DNA from: Blattamonas nauphoetae
Lineage: Eukaryota > Preaxostyla > Oxymonadida
Direction: 5' to 3'
Assembly: GCA_033064195.1 (NCBI GenBank)
Contig: JARBJD010000373.1
Location: 1 to 64,000, forward strand
Length of the DNA stretch: 64,000 nucleotides
The position numbers were made by a program, and so were the translations under genes. The notes below the pieces were generated by a model. It saw nothing but the letters and a program-made list of their open reading frames with translations. It searched no databases and had not been told where the DNA came from. This document shows, piece after piece, positions 22,991-33,551 of this stretch (the first letter of the stretch is position 1; every line of letters begins with the position of its first letter).

Positions 22991-25900
22991 ATGTTTCTTC
23001 TCGTCATATGTATCTCGAATGCCGTTGACACCAATTTCGGTGATCACTCTTCCCCAAATATTGAGTTGCATTCCCAACCACTATCAAAGAAACTCGAATC
23101 CTTGTTCTCCAGTAATCAATTGAATCAATCACCGGCGGATCTAATTCTCGACTCTACCATTTATTTTGGTCAGGATATTCGTATTTCTGAGAGACAAATC
23201 TCGATCCATGGACCCCAAACAACAATTGTCCATTCATCTCTCAATAATATTCATGCACACACTTCACATCTTCCTACCAATCTAGTTTCCCAGAGTCACC
23301 CAAGTCCCATATTCGACATCGAAAATTCAACACTTTCACTGGCAGCCAATGTCCTGAAAGCCACAACTGAATCCACGATGATCTGTCGCATCTCATCATC
23401 TGATGTGTTTGTGTCCCAAAGCACGATCATTTCAAGTGGATACCATTGCCCATTTATGGTTACCGGTCATCAGACAGGAGGCCAGTCCACGATCTCCCTG
23501 ATTCGCTGCTCTCACACAACTCCTTCACAAAATCTCCTCCCATTCGTCAGCCTCGATCGTGATGGGATCTTAACAACAGGTACAGACGTTTATGTGTTGG
23601 GAACTGGACTTCATCTCTCAAATCGGACTCTAATTCTGGCAACTGGCCCGCTGTTCTCCTTTGGTTGGCCGCGATCAGTCTCTGACCCAAACTCTCCAGG
23701 AAACTCACCCATTCACCAGACATCTCTCATCTCATGTTCTTTCCGCAATATGAGTAGCCGTCTTGACCCGATTAACTTCCCCACAATCGGATCGCAGACT
23801 TCACAAACCGTGTTTGGCTGTTGTGTTACAAACTCTTTCAACCATCAACACGGAACGACTATGCTCAATCCAAGTCTTGGAGGCAACTTTCTCTGCCAGA
23901 ATACGTCTTTTTCATCGTGCAGGACCAAGCCAAATGCAGAAGTCGACGTTTGGAGCAAAGAATACTCCGCTGGTGACCGAATCTTTAATCCGGTGGCCAC
24001 ATCAGCTAAATACACACTATGTACCTTTTGCGAGATGACATATGAGATTGCTGGCAATGTATCTGGAGCCGCCATTTGTTTCCGCCCGTCACCGTCCTCT
24101 CTCACGATTATCCAATGTTTCTTCCACAAATGCGTTTCATTTGGCTTTGATAATGACGGAGGAGCAGTTGCGTTCAGTTGCGAGCTCTCCACTGAGCACC
24201 ACCCGTTCGAACTTCGAGGCTCGTCGTTCACAGAGTGCGCAACCACTTACGAATCGTACACAACAAGTGGAGGAAGTCTTCTTTGTCATTGTTACACGAC
24301 AGCTGTTGTATCAGACAGTGTCTTTGAGAAGAGTTACGCAGCCGGACGTGGAGGATCGGTCGATTTCCGGACGGGAGGTGCAACAATGACAAATTGTGTG
24401 TTCCATTCCTGCTCCACTGGTTTCTTTGGAGCAGGGTTGCTTCTGGCGGACATACCCTCTGTCACACTGTCCTCTATCCAGTTTCGGAACAACACCTGCA
24501 ACCCGAAGTATCAAACAGCCACTGACATGGTTGTAGAAAAAACAGAGGTAAGCATCTTCAACTCGAACACCGTCACATTCTGCGACACGACATCAAGCGG
24601 GGACACGGTCTTCTTCGTGACTGTATCAGGTCAAAATCCAGAAGGGTATGCTGATGGAACTCTGATCGAACACGTGACGAAAACGGCACAGATCACTGCA
24701 AGGAAACAGACAATCGACACAGACACAATGCTCTTGACAATGAAACTCTCAATATCAAAACCGATCAGAGGAAATCTGCATGTTCTTCTGGAAGGCTCGA
24801 ATGTGCCTCGACTCGTCATCATTCCGTTCGGCTCAGATTCAGCCACGTCGGACACTGGTTCAGCAGACATCACTGTCGGCCCAACCGGTGTTCTCCCGTT
24901 CGGTGTGGACTACAACCCTCGATGTGTTGCGATTCCGGGATGGGATTTCGTTGGAAGTGTGTACGAGGTGATGTGGACACTGGAAGGACGTAACGAAGCC
25001 CGTGTGTCGTTTCTCGGAGTCCTTCTGCTCGACGGATCGTACGAAGTCGAAGTCACAGGCCCTGATGGACAAAACTTGCTGTTCCCTCTCGTGTTTGCAT
25101 CACCATCAGAACTGACGCTGTCCACCACAGCCACTTTAGGTGACATCGACACGATTCGTTATGGAGACGTGTATTCTGTGAATTGGTTGAGGTTGAATGG
25201 TGTTCCAGTTGCACTCCCAAATTCACTCTCATTTACGATCCCATTCCCGAATGCTGATGTATCCTCGATTGCGAAAACAGATGGAAATGACAGCATCACC
25301 CTCACGTTCTCGGGAAATGGATTTGTCTGTCCGTCATACCAGCTCACTCTCAGCACAAGCGATGCACTCCTCCCACCTCACTCGAAAACCTTCACTGCCA
25401 ACCGAGTCTCCCTGACTCAGCTGGAAGAGAGGGAAGCAATCTTGTATCCTCTCGATGGCGCAGATCTGCTTTATGGACGCAATTATGTGCTTTTTTCAAT
25501 CATCTCAAGTGATTCTCGGCAAACAACGTCGATAACTTCCCAGCCATTCGAAACACCTGTCGAACCGAAACGGATCACAAAACTGACGAAGAAAGATGAA
25601 TCAGATGAGATGAAGACAGCGAATTTTGAAGTTGAAGGACGAGCGATGTGTGAGAACGAAGAAATCACATTTACTGTCAAGAAAACCGCCGATGACACTG
25701 AATCTTCTTTCAAGGTGACATTCTCCTCAGCAGTGTCTGGATCTGGATCAGCAGTTCTGTTCTCAAAAACTGCTTCCGAGATCCAGCTGGACTATGACAC
25801 ACAGTATGAGCTTGTTGCTGCTTACGATTCGACAAATGGTGAAGTGATAGTGATGCCGAAGTTGGGTTTCACAACCATCGAAGAGCCAGTTCGACTGGTT

Positions 25901-28900
25901 GATTTTGAGAACTCGGGAATGTCAGACAAACAGAAGACGCAAGATTTCGAGATGGATGGGACGCAGTTGGATGCCAGCAAGAAGTATGTTGTTGAACTGT
26001 CGATTGGGAAAACGCGGCATGCGTCAATTGTGATGAGCTTCAACTCGGAGTCATCGAAATGGGAGGGTGCTGCCACTGTCTTCCCTCAGCAATCGCCTGG
26101 TCTCGAATATGGGAAAAGCTATTCCGTGTCGAAGTTTGGTGTGGATGGGACCGACAGCGAAGATTCGCTCTTTTTCGAAGCATCGAGTGTTGAGATCACA
26201 GTCGAACCGCCTCGCCTCGCTTCTGTGGTGATCTCGCCAGCCGTTGGGTTCAATTCATCGACGCTGACGATCTCGACGCGTGCTCTAACTGCAAACAAGA
26301 AGTATTTGATGAAACTGCGTGGGGTTCCTTCATCCTCGGGAGCCAACGCCGACGATTCGCGTTCAATTGAAATGTCGTTCTCGTCTGGGAACGTTGTGGA
26401 GATTGCTCGGACTCTGTATCCGCTGGATGAAGCAGATTTGTTGTTCGGACACTCGTACACAGTGGAGTCGATGACCGAAGATGGAAACACAACATCGATG
26501 TGGATTGAAGACGCGAGCTCGTTCTCGACGCCGATTGAGCCCGAGCGTTTGGTGTCGATTGAACGAAGTGACTTCACTGACGACCTGAAAACGACGATTG
26601 ATCTTTCATTTTCGTCTTTCGCTCTTTCTGCATCCACAAACTACAAATTGATTCTCGAATCGGTTCCGAAATCTGGCGAGCAAGCTCATCAAAGGACTCT
26701 CCCACTCTCAACTGACGCTTCTGGAAATCTGGTGAAGTATGAAGCCGTTCTGTATCCTTTCGCGACTTCCGAATCCGCGAAGGAACAACTCTCCTTCTCG
26801 ACCAACTACAAAGTGTTCAAAATCTTCAACTTGCAGAATGGTGAAAATGAAATCCTTTTCGATTCAATCACGACATCGTTCGAAACTCCAGCTGAACCGA
26901 AACGGATCACACAATTGTCGAAGAAAGATGAATCAGATGAGATGAAGAAAGCGAATTTTGAAGTTGAAGGACGAGCGATGTGTGAGAACGAAGAAATCAC
27001 ATTTACTGTCAAGAAAACCGCCGATGACACTGAATCTTCTTTCAAGGTGACATTCTCCTCAGCAGTGTCTGGATCTGGATCAGCAGTTCTGTTCTCAAAA
27101 ACTGCTTCCGAGATCCAGCTGGACTATGACACACAGTATGAGCTTGTTGCTGCTTACGATTCGACAAATGGTGAAGTGATAGTGATGCCGAAGTTGGGTT
27201 TCACAACCATCGAAGAGCCAGTTCGACTGGTTGATTTTGAGAACTCGGGAATGTCAGACAAACAGAAGACGCAAGATTTCGAGATGGATGGGACGCAGTT
27301 GGATGCCAGCAAGAAGTATGTTGTTGAACTGTCGATTGGGAAAACGCGGCATGCATCAATTGTGATGAGCTTCAACTTGGAGTCATCGAAATGGGAGGGT
27401 GCTGCCACTGTCTTCCCTCAGCAATCGCCTGGTCTCGAATATGGGAAAAGCTATTCCGTGTCGAAGTTCCGTGTGGATGGGACCGAAAGCGAAGATTCGC
27501 TCTTTTTCGAAGCATCGAGTGTTGTGATCACCGTCGAACCGCCTCGCCTTGCTTCTGTGGTCATCTCGCCTGCAGTTGGGTACAATTCATCGACACTGAC
27601 GATCACGACGAGTGCTCTGACCGCGAACAGGAAGTATCTTCTGAAACTGCGTGGGATTCCTTCGTCATCGAGAACCAACGCCGACGATGAGCGTTCGATC
27701 GAATTGACGTTCTCGTCTGGGAACGTTGTGGTGATTGCTCGCACTCTGTATCCGCTGAATGAAGCAGACTTGTTGTTCGGACATTCGTACACAGTGGAGT
27801 CGATGACAGAAGAGGGAAATGCCACGTCGATGTGGATTGAAGACGCGAGCTCGTTCTCGACGCCGATTGAGCCTGAGCGTTTGGTGACGATTGAACGAAG
27901 TGACTTCACTGACGACCTGAAAACGACGATTGATCTGACATTCTCGTCTTTCGCTCTTTCTGCATCTGCAAACTACAGATTGATTCTCGAATCGGTTCCG
28001 AAGTCTGGCGAACAAGTACATCAAAGGACTCTCCCGCTCACAACTGATGCTTCTGGAAATCTCGAGAAATATCAAGCGGTTCTGTATCCTTTCGCGACGG
28101 ACGAATCTGCGAAGGAACGGCTCTCCTTCTCGACCACCTACAAAGTGTTCAAAATCTTCAACTTGCAGAATGGCGAAGACGAAATCCTTTTCGACAAAAT
28201 CACGACATCATTCGAAACCCCAGCTGAACCAGCTCGAATTGAGCGCTGCATCGGCCGCACACTCAGCCCAGACTGCACGAAAGTCACGCTTCTTTTGGAA
28301 GGACGAGCTCTGCCAAATCTTTTGGGCACGATTAGCCTGATGGACGGGCCAACTCGATGGACGTCGGAGAACGCTGTCTTCATCAGCACGACGAGATGCT
28401 CGGCCGTCTTCTCTGTCGGACATGTCGAAACTTCATCCGATCTGAAGTACGGGAAGGACTATCTCCTCGCAGTGAACGCGGACGGCACAAGCGGGTTTGT
28501 TGTGAATGCTGGGATTGCCATCACAATCCCCTTCCCTCCTGTCGTCTCGCACGCCTCCTTTGCGTTCTCTTCCAGCTCAACCAGAAAAGGCACTGTCACA
28601 CTGACTGGCACCGATCTCCCCACATCCTCTTCCTACCTCGTCACCACCACTCCACCCGCTACCTTCACTCTCTCCTTCTCGTCTCCCACTTCTGGCACCT
28701 CCGCTGATCTCTCGCTGGGCAACAATGGTGTGTTGGACTTCAGCACAACATACACAATCACATCGATCGTGAAAGTGGGTGATTCGTCAGACGTGATATT
28801 CTTGGCTGGTGAAGTCTGTTTTGAGACAGGCGAGAAGCCGCGGGAATTGGAGGTGATTGTGAAGGAAGGGGGACACCGTGACACACTCGATTGCGGAGAG

Positions 28901-30052
28901 TATGCCAATCCGTGTGGGACAGTCGCGGATGGATGGAAGCGACGAGAAGCTGAGAGCGTGGAGCAGGAACTCGTCACTCTCAAAATCGACATCGTCGCCT
29001 ATTTTGGAGCCTGCATGGCCATCAACCACGAATCTCTCCAAATCGTCGGACTCCACTCCTCCACTCCACGCGTCGTGGTGGACGACTCTCTCTCGTGCAC
29101 GTCAGCTTCCCAGCGAGGCGTTGTGTGGGTCGACTCAGGACTTCTCAAACTCGAATCACTCGTTCTCGAACTGCCATCGCTCTCGCTGTCAATGTCGCCC
29201 GTGCCGCCTTTGTATGTTGTGCAGGGAAGAGGCACATTCAGCTGTGATTCTGTGACGATCACCAACCAGCACGGAGAGCGAGTGGGGATTGGGCTGGCGT
29301 CTCTTTCGGAAGGCCAGCTGGCTCTCACTCGACTGTCAATGAAGAATCTTGTTTTCTCTGACCATGTCGGTCTCCTCGCTGTGGAGTCAGATTCCAATCC
29401 AATCACATTTTCGCTTCAGCTCTCCCAATTTCGAAATATTTCGACAACCAACCATCCTCTTTTTGTGCTCACTTCACAATCGGCGATTTCTTCATTCTCA
29501 CTTGCTGACTCGTCCTTCATCAGCACACTTCGATTTCAAAGCGAGCTCTCCGACGATCACACTCCTCTGATCTTGATCAGCCAAGCACACTCGTCGTTTG
29601 AGATGTCAAACTGCGTGTTCGAGCGGAGTGGATGTGTGGATCAGCACGCCACATTCATCTCACCCGTCCTCCACCTGACTCACACTGCAAGTTCTGCTCG
29701 CCTGCGATTCTCTGTTCATTTGTCGTCGTGTCTCTTTGTCGATTCTTTTCCTTCGTCTGCTCAGGCCAGTGCAGCAATCGTGATCTCCACCTCCAACACT
29801 CCATCCACCATCTCCTTCCCTCACAGCTGGTTCGAATCAACGGCATCGTCCTCTCCTCCCTTCGCCAGAGACAGCAACGGGGTGCCTCTGATGGATTGGA
29901 AGCGGAGAGCAGCCTTCCCTTCCTCGTCTTCACCGATCGCTGTGCTGGTGGAACGAGGAGCGCTTCTGCCTGCTGTCTCTCGCACTGGTTCTGTCTTCTC
30001 CAACACACAGCTCAAGCTCAGTCCCACAACAACACGGAAGCCGTTGCAATGA
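22991..30052 (+). CDS. Giant secreted-type beta-helix / Ig-like protein (2353 aa)
   Basis: A single 2353-codon frame starting with a short hydrophobic head (MFLLVICISNA), plausibly a signal peptide. About 60-480 is a beta-helix with the same GGAV/GGS turns and Cys pairs as the gene upstream. From about 660 to 1950 come IPT-like modules, each opening with EP(K/V/P/E)R(I/L), including a doubled 444-residue block. A Cys motif (DCGEYANPCGTVADGW) then starts a second beta-helix region that runs to the end. The frame ends at TTTRKPLQ with no membrane helix and no kinase-like tail. It may be a secreted or complexed partner of the receptor class, or a receptor that lost its end: coding-like sequence continues for about 100 bases in another frame. 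Paralogous to the gene at 14064, same strand, 708 bp downstream. Confidence 0.8.
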   Translation: MFLLVICISNAVDTNFGDHSSPNIELHSQPLSKKLESLFSSNQLNQSPADLILDSTIYFGQDIRISERQISIHGPQTTIVHSSLNNIHAHTSHLPTNLVSQSHPSPIFDIENSTLSLAANVLKATTESTMICRISSSDVFVSQSTIISSGYHCPFMVTGHQTGGQSTISLIRCSHTTPSQNLLPFVSLDRDGILTTGTDVYVLGTGLHLSNRTLILATGPLFSFGWPRSVSDPNSPGNSPIHQTSLISCSFRNMSSRLDPINFPTIGSQTSQTVFGCCVTNSFNHQHGTTMLNPSLGGNFLCQNTSFSSCRTKPNAEVDVWSKEYSAGDRIFNPVATSAKYTLCTFCEMTYEIAGNVSGAAICFRPSPSSLTIIQCFFHKCVSFGFDNDGGAVAFSCELSTEHHPFELRGSSFTECATTYESYTTSGGSLLCHCYTTAVVSDSVFEKSYAAGRGGSVDFRTGGATMTNCVFHSCSTGFFGAGLLLADIPSVTLSSIQFRNNTCNPKYQTATDMVVEKTEVSIFNSNTVTFCDTTSSGDTVFFVTVSGQNPEGYADGTLIEHVTKTAQITARKQTIDTDTMLLTMKLSISKPIRGNLHVLLEGSNVPRLVIIPFGSDSATSDTGSADITVGPTGVLPFGVDYNPRCVAIPGWDFVGSVYEVMWTLEGRNEARVSFLGVLLLDGSYEVEVTGPDGQNLLFPLVFASPSELTLSTTATLGDIDTIRYGDVYSVNWLRLNGVPVALPNSLSFTIPFPNADVSSIAKTDGNDSITLTFSGNGFVCPSYQLTLSTSDALLPPHSKTFTANRVSLTQLEEREAILYPLDGADLLYGRNYVLFSIISSDSRQTTSITSQPFETPVEPKRITKLTKKDESDEMKTANFEVEGRAMCENEEITFTVKKTADDTESSFKVTFSSAVSGSGSAVLFSKTASEIQLDYDTQYELVAAYDSTNGEVIVMPKLGFTTIEEPVRLVDFENSGMSDKQKTQDFEMDGTQLDASKKYVVELSIGKTRHASIVMSFNSESSKWEGAATVFPQQSPGLEYGKSYSVSKFGVDGTDSEDSLFFEASSVEITVEPPRLASVVISPAVGFNSSTLTISTRALTANKKYLMKLRGVPSSSGANADDSRSIEMSFSSGNVVEIARTLYPLDEADLLFGHSYTVESMTEDGNTTSMWIEDASSFSTPIEPERLVSIERSDFTDDLKTTIDLSFSSFALSASTNYKLILESVPKSGEQAHQRTLPLSTDASGNLVKYEAVLYPFATSESAKEQLSFSTNYKVFKIFNLQNGENEILFDSITTSFETPAEPKRITQLSKKDESDEMKKANFEVEGRAMCENEEITFTVKKTADDTESSFKVTFSSAVSGSGSAVLFSKTASEIQLDYDTQYELVAAYDSTNGEVIVMPKLGFTTIEEPVRLVDFENSGMSDKQKTQDFEMDGTQLDASKKYVVELSIGKTRHASIVMSFNLESSKWEGAATVFPQQSPGLEYGKSYSVSKFRVDGTESEDSLFFEASSVVITVEPPRLASVVISPAVGYNSSTLTITTSALTANRKYLLKLRGIPSSSRTNADDERSIELTFSSGNVVVIARTLYPLNEADLLFGHSYTVESMTEEGNATSMWIEDASSFSTPIEPERLVTIERSDFTDDLKTTIDLTFSSFALSASANYRLILESVPKSGEQVHQRTLPLTTDASGNLEKYQAVLYPFATDESAKERLSFSTTYKVFKIFNLQNGEDEILFDKITTSFETPAEPARIERCIGRTLSPDCTKVTLLLEGRALPNLLGTISLMDGPTRWTSENAVFISTTRCSAVFSVGHVETSSDLKYGKDYLLAVNADGTSGFVVNAGIAITIPFPPVVSHASFAFSSSSTRKGTVTLTGTDLPTSSSYLVTTTPPATFTLSFSSPTSGTSADLSLGNNGVLDFSTTYTITSIVKVGDSSDVIFLAGEVCFETGEKPRELEVIVKEGGHRDTLDCGEYANPCGTVADGWKRREAESVEQELVTLKIDIVAYFGACMAINHESLQIVGLHSSTPRVVVDDSLSCTSASQRGVVWVDSGLLKLESLVLELPSLSLSMSPVPPLYVVQGRGTFSCDSVTITNQHGERVGIGLASLSEGQLALTRLSMKNLVFSDHVGLLAVESDSNPITFSLQLSQFRNISTTNHPLFVLTSQSAISSFSLADSSFISTLRFQSELSDDHTPLILISQAHSSFEMSNCVFERSGCVDQHATFISPVLHLTHTASSARLRFSVHLSSCLFVDSFPSSAQASAAIVISTSNTPSTISFPHSWFESTASSSPPFARDSNGVPLMDWKRRAAFPSSSSPIAVLVERGALLPAVSRTGSVFSNTQLKLSPTTTRKPLQ
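25562..28225 (+). repeat. Two tandem 1332-bp repeat units inside the second giant gene
   Basis: Units at 25562-26893 and 26894-28225 each encode 444 residues, four IPT-like modules. The first third of the two units is almost identical. Later parts differ at many residues (ISTRALTANKKYLMKLRG against ITTSALTANRKYLLKLRG). The gradient suggests an older duplication partly homogenised by gene conversion. Confidence 0.85.
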
Positions 30053-30361
30053 CATTGACTCTTTCGTATCCCACCATACATCGTTTGCCATCAATCAGCC
30101 ACTCCACGACAACACCATTCCCACCGCATCTCCAGAAACACTGGTCTGCTAACATCCTCACGTCATACTTCCATCTCAATATCATTCGTCTACGATGTGG
30201 GAAATGGGAGTGTTCTCGATTCTCAATTCAGTTGTCTTGTTTCTTTTGATTATTTTCTGTTCTAGTCGAGTTACTGTGGAATTAGAACCGTGCTTATTCG
30301 GTGTGAATATGAATGAGACTGTGAAAGAGCTGAAATGATGTGAGAATTGAATTGAAGATTT
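30053..30361. other. Intergenic after the second giant gene
   Basis: About 100 bases just after the stop still look coding in shifted frames (FVSHHTSFAINQPLHD), perhaps a lost C-terminal piece. The remainder is T-rich spacer. Confidence 0.35.
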
Positions 30362-30380
30362 CTTGTGGTTTAGATCACGG
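30362..30380 (+). promoter_or_regulatory. Family upstream motif, copy A
   Basis: CTTGTGGTTTAGATCACGG, starting 43 nt before the ATG at 30405. It matches the motif found before the other helical-family genes (consensus CATTGTGGTTTGGATCA). Confidence 0.5.
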
Positions 30381-30404
30381 AAGAATCTATTAATTCTTCA
30401 CTCA

Positions 30405-31433
30405 ATGAAAAAGTCGTCCAACTCAGCCAAAACTCGTTCCAAAAGACCCTTCTCGCGGGACATACCACCTTTATTTCTGAGTACAGACCCCAAAACCTTC
30501 CAAACGATCAATGAAGCATCGCTTTCGTTCCAGTCACTTGTCGACTTCATCAAGGAAGGACATGATCTCAATTACAGAGCAACCACACAAGCCTGCACTC
30601 TTCTGGAAGGCATTTCCCCTCACTATGACAGTGAATTCACATCCGAACAGGTTCTCTCCGAACTTGTCCCGACACCAGATGGCTCTTGTTCTGGCTTCAC
30701 CCAGTCAATTGTGCTGCTCCTCACATCGTCCAACGAGGAGCTCGTCAACGCATCAATCTCGCTTCTGGCTGGAATTCTGTATCGCTCGAGAACGCCTTGC
30801 CGTTTCGACTTTCTGGCGTCTGGATTCTTCTCTCTCCTCCCAAAAGCGTTCTACGAACAGGAGATGCATCTCTCCGACAAACATGGTTCGTTTCTGATGG
30901 ACACAGCGATGTGGTTCCTGTTCTGTTCGCGTCCCGAAACATCGCGAACAATCTGCCAATCCAAAAGAATTTCGACAAGCACCTTCCAGCAGACCTTCAT
31001 AAACAAATTCTTCCATCCAATCGAACCGTTTCTGAACTTCGTTTGTCGGAACAGACGCGACATCACAGATTCAGAGAATGAGTTGAAGTTCACCCTCCTT
31101 CTTGCAAGTGCTGTCTAATATTCGCCGTTCCTGGAAGAGATGACACTGTTCGTGCTGTCTTCTTCGATTGCTCTGACATACACAGAATGCCTTGATTGCT
31201 ACGAAAATGGCCATCTGATCAGCAATCTTCTTGAGAGTGTGAGGGAAGGTGTCAGAGCATGGAAGAGGGAGGGTCCAGCTGTTCGAAAGAGAGGACAGCA
31301 GATTCTGGCCAAACTGTGCGAAGAAGGCCTTTCGGACGAGATTGAACTCCGCTTCAAAGACGGCAGGTATGATAGAAAAGAAAGGCGTGTTGTCTTCATT
31401 GGAACGAGACTGATCCACAATTTGGTCTGTTAA
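30405..31433 (+). pseudogene. Helical-family gene A, interrupted by an in-frame TAA
   Basis: Member of the roughly 350-residue family with signature blocks SLVDFIKEGHDLNYRATTQA, FYEQEMHL, KFFHPIEPFL and KRGQQILAKLCEEGLSDEIE. The pattern of amphipathic helices suggests an ARM/HEAT-like all-alpha fold; function unknown. A TAA at 31116-31118 cuts it to 237 residues, after which the same frame reads on as YSPFLEEMTLFVLSSS to 31433. Paralogue C has CAA (Gln) at that place, so one C-to-T change explains it. The C-terminus is also altered: LIHNLVC then TAA, where paralogues read HNLGGN, because a TTAA-flanked repeat begins exactly there. Closest relative is the copy at 41482. Confidence 0.65.
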
Positions 31434-31786
31434 GTGGATTGGACACTGTCCAGTGTTGGACTGGACAGTTGACCTCGATTGGACACTCTTTTTTGATCTT
31501 GTTCATTTCACCCTAAATTCATCTTTTCGCTGAATTTCACAAAGAATTGATCAGAATAACACGAGAAAGGGCGAAATGGCTCGAATCGGAGTACATTCTG
31601 CGAGGAGTGACGATCGGCTTGATCCACCCATGATTGGACACCATTGGACACCATTGGACAATTCGATGGCAGGTTTTTTCTGGGTTCTCCTCAATTAGTG
31701 CATCCCGTTTTTTGAGGTTTTGAAGAGTCGGCCAAATTGGACAGTCCAATGGACTGTCCAGTCCTGGACTGTCCAATCGACACCTA
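31434..31786. repeat. TTAA-flanked 353-bp inverted-repeat element
   Basis: TTAA lies at both borders (31430-31433 and 31787-31790). The ends are imperfect inverted repeats built from ATTGGACA and ACTGGACAGT motifs, which also recur in the middle. TTAA target sites are typical of piggyBac-type transposons; this copy is non-coding. Its left border supplies the stop codon of helical gene A. Confidence 0.5.
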
Positions 31787-31790
31787 TTAA

Positions 31791-32262
31791 GGGACACAGT
31801 TCCAACTCAATTTCAATTGCGGTTTGATTTTATCTTCTTTTTTTCACATGTTCGACGTGTAGGATGTCTCGTCTCTTATTCGAAATACCATAACGTCTTC
31901 AACTCGGCATCCTGCCTGTCGTGGAGATCTCCTCTCTCGCAAGGGTTTGGTCAACATTCACAGTGAGTTCTCTCATTTTTTCTCACATTATTTCAACTGT
32001 CATCTCAATTTCTCAACTTCTCTCATCAGAACAGAACACGTATTCCTCCGCCATTCGAGACAACCAAACTGTTGCTGAGGGGATGGCCATCCATGAAGAC
32101 CAATAATATCTCAAGTTAATTTACTCAAATTTCCTCTATATTGCTGACCCTGTGCTCTTCTCTGACAGTCCATGTGACTAAACTTGAAATTGAAGACGAT
32201 CTTCGAATCAACCATCATCCTAGTTCTTCCTGTCTTGTGAGAGTCCAAAACACCCCATTTCC
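31791..32262. other. Intergenic, nothing recognised
   Basis: AT-rich spacer with no supported gene. Confidence 0.35.
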
Positions 32263-33350
32263 ATGAACCAAATCACAAGAAAATTCAATTCGAAGACAGA
32301 ACGTCCTCTTCTGGCCGAGGGAAACGAGATAATAACCACAGAACTGATTCTCTCAGAAGTGTTGGAAAGAGGATTTGTCATTGATCCAAGGTTTGTCGGA
32401 ATTGTTTGCCTGAAAATTCATTTCATCTTCTTTCTCCTTTTAAGATATTTCTCCACTCTTCCACTCTACTTGCTTTTTCTTCGTTTATTCCATCTCCTCT
32501 TTTCCTCATTTGCCTCCAGGGTTCAACATTTTCACTACTCAACAATTGTATGATGAAGTGATTAGATTCAGTTCGAGGACACGTGGAATTCATTGGGTAT
32601 CTGGCGAACCAGGACAGTCTCCCACCGAACGTTGCGATCATCTGAATTCCCCACCTCCTCGCGGGATCGACACAAAAACAGCGAATAAACTCACATTTTC
32701 TGACATTGGCGCACTTTTCGAAGATGATCGGGCGATGATGCAGAGTCAGGCGTCAGTGTGATTCGAGTCGCTTTTGAAGTGCCAGAAGCCGAATATGATT
32801 ACTGAGAAGCTGGCCAGCAAGTGAAATATGCACTGCAGGATGTTTTTTTCGATGTTAGAGGCACTTTCATTCAACATATTTGAAGGGAGAGAACAACAAC
32901 AAAACGGGACTCCGTCTCCTCGTCCACAAGCATCGCCCACTTCGCAGGCACGGCACGCACAGCAGGACGACAACAGAAGCGGCGGGAGGCGGTTCTAAGT
33001 GTGGTGACGGCAGGATTGAAGACATAGTCGAGGGGCGTTCGCGAGATCAACGAACTTTTGGCCGACTCGTTTGACAGCCAGTGGTACACAAAAATACCAA
33101 AGATTGTGCGCTCCTCGTGAAGGAGAAGGCGGAACTGAAGGAGCAGCAGATAGAGCGGCCGCAAGCGATGCGCAAGGGCGAGACAGACGAGAACAACTGG
33201 AGCAACGCTGAGAATGTGGTTGATTTTGGGAGCAACGAGAAAGTGGTGAGCGAGACGCTTCCTCTGCCCGAGCCGAGCCTGTCGACCAGCGGGGAGGAGC
33301 AGATTGCTTTGGAGTTGGAGGGTGTGTCTCTAATCATTCCAGCCAGGTGA
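32263..33350 (+). pseudogene. Unidentified multi-exon gene, probably decayed
   Basis: A coding-like first exon begins at the ATG at 32263 (MNQITRKFNSKTERPLLAEG) and runs to about 32391. It is followed by a candidate intron starting GTTTGTCGG and ending TTTGCCTCCAG at about 32519. A second exon reads GFNIFTTQQLYDEVIRFSSR, then HWVSGEPGQSPTERC. Beyond that, coding-like sequence persists only in broken pieces in several frames: VIRVAFEVPEAEYDY, YALQDVFFDVRGTF, LLADSFDSQWYTKIPKIV and, at 33.1-33.35 kb, a Glu-rich segment. I do not recognise the family. It ends just before a transposon (33552). Confidence 0.4.
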
Positions 33351-33551
33351 TGACATCCACCCTCGCCATTTCGTTTTGTTCTTGTTCGATGTCGTTGTTG
33401 TGAGAATCTGTTCGTGGAGTTGAGAATTCAATGAGAAATGGATGACTTGTTTCTGATCAGCCCATGGAATCAATTCAGATCAGCTTCACCGACGCTAATT
33501 GATCTCAATCCACCAAAATAACTCTCATATACCTGTATAATGCCTCCAATT

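Noticed and set aside
30405-31433. Reassigned genetic code as the default reading
   Set aside because: Several intact-looking genes appear to end at TAG or TGA and one conserved-Gln TAA is not enough; kept only as a check.
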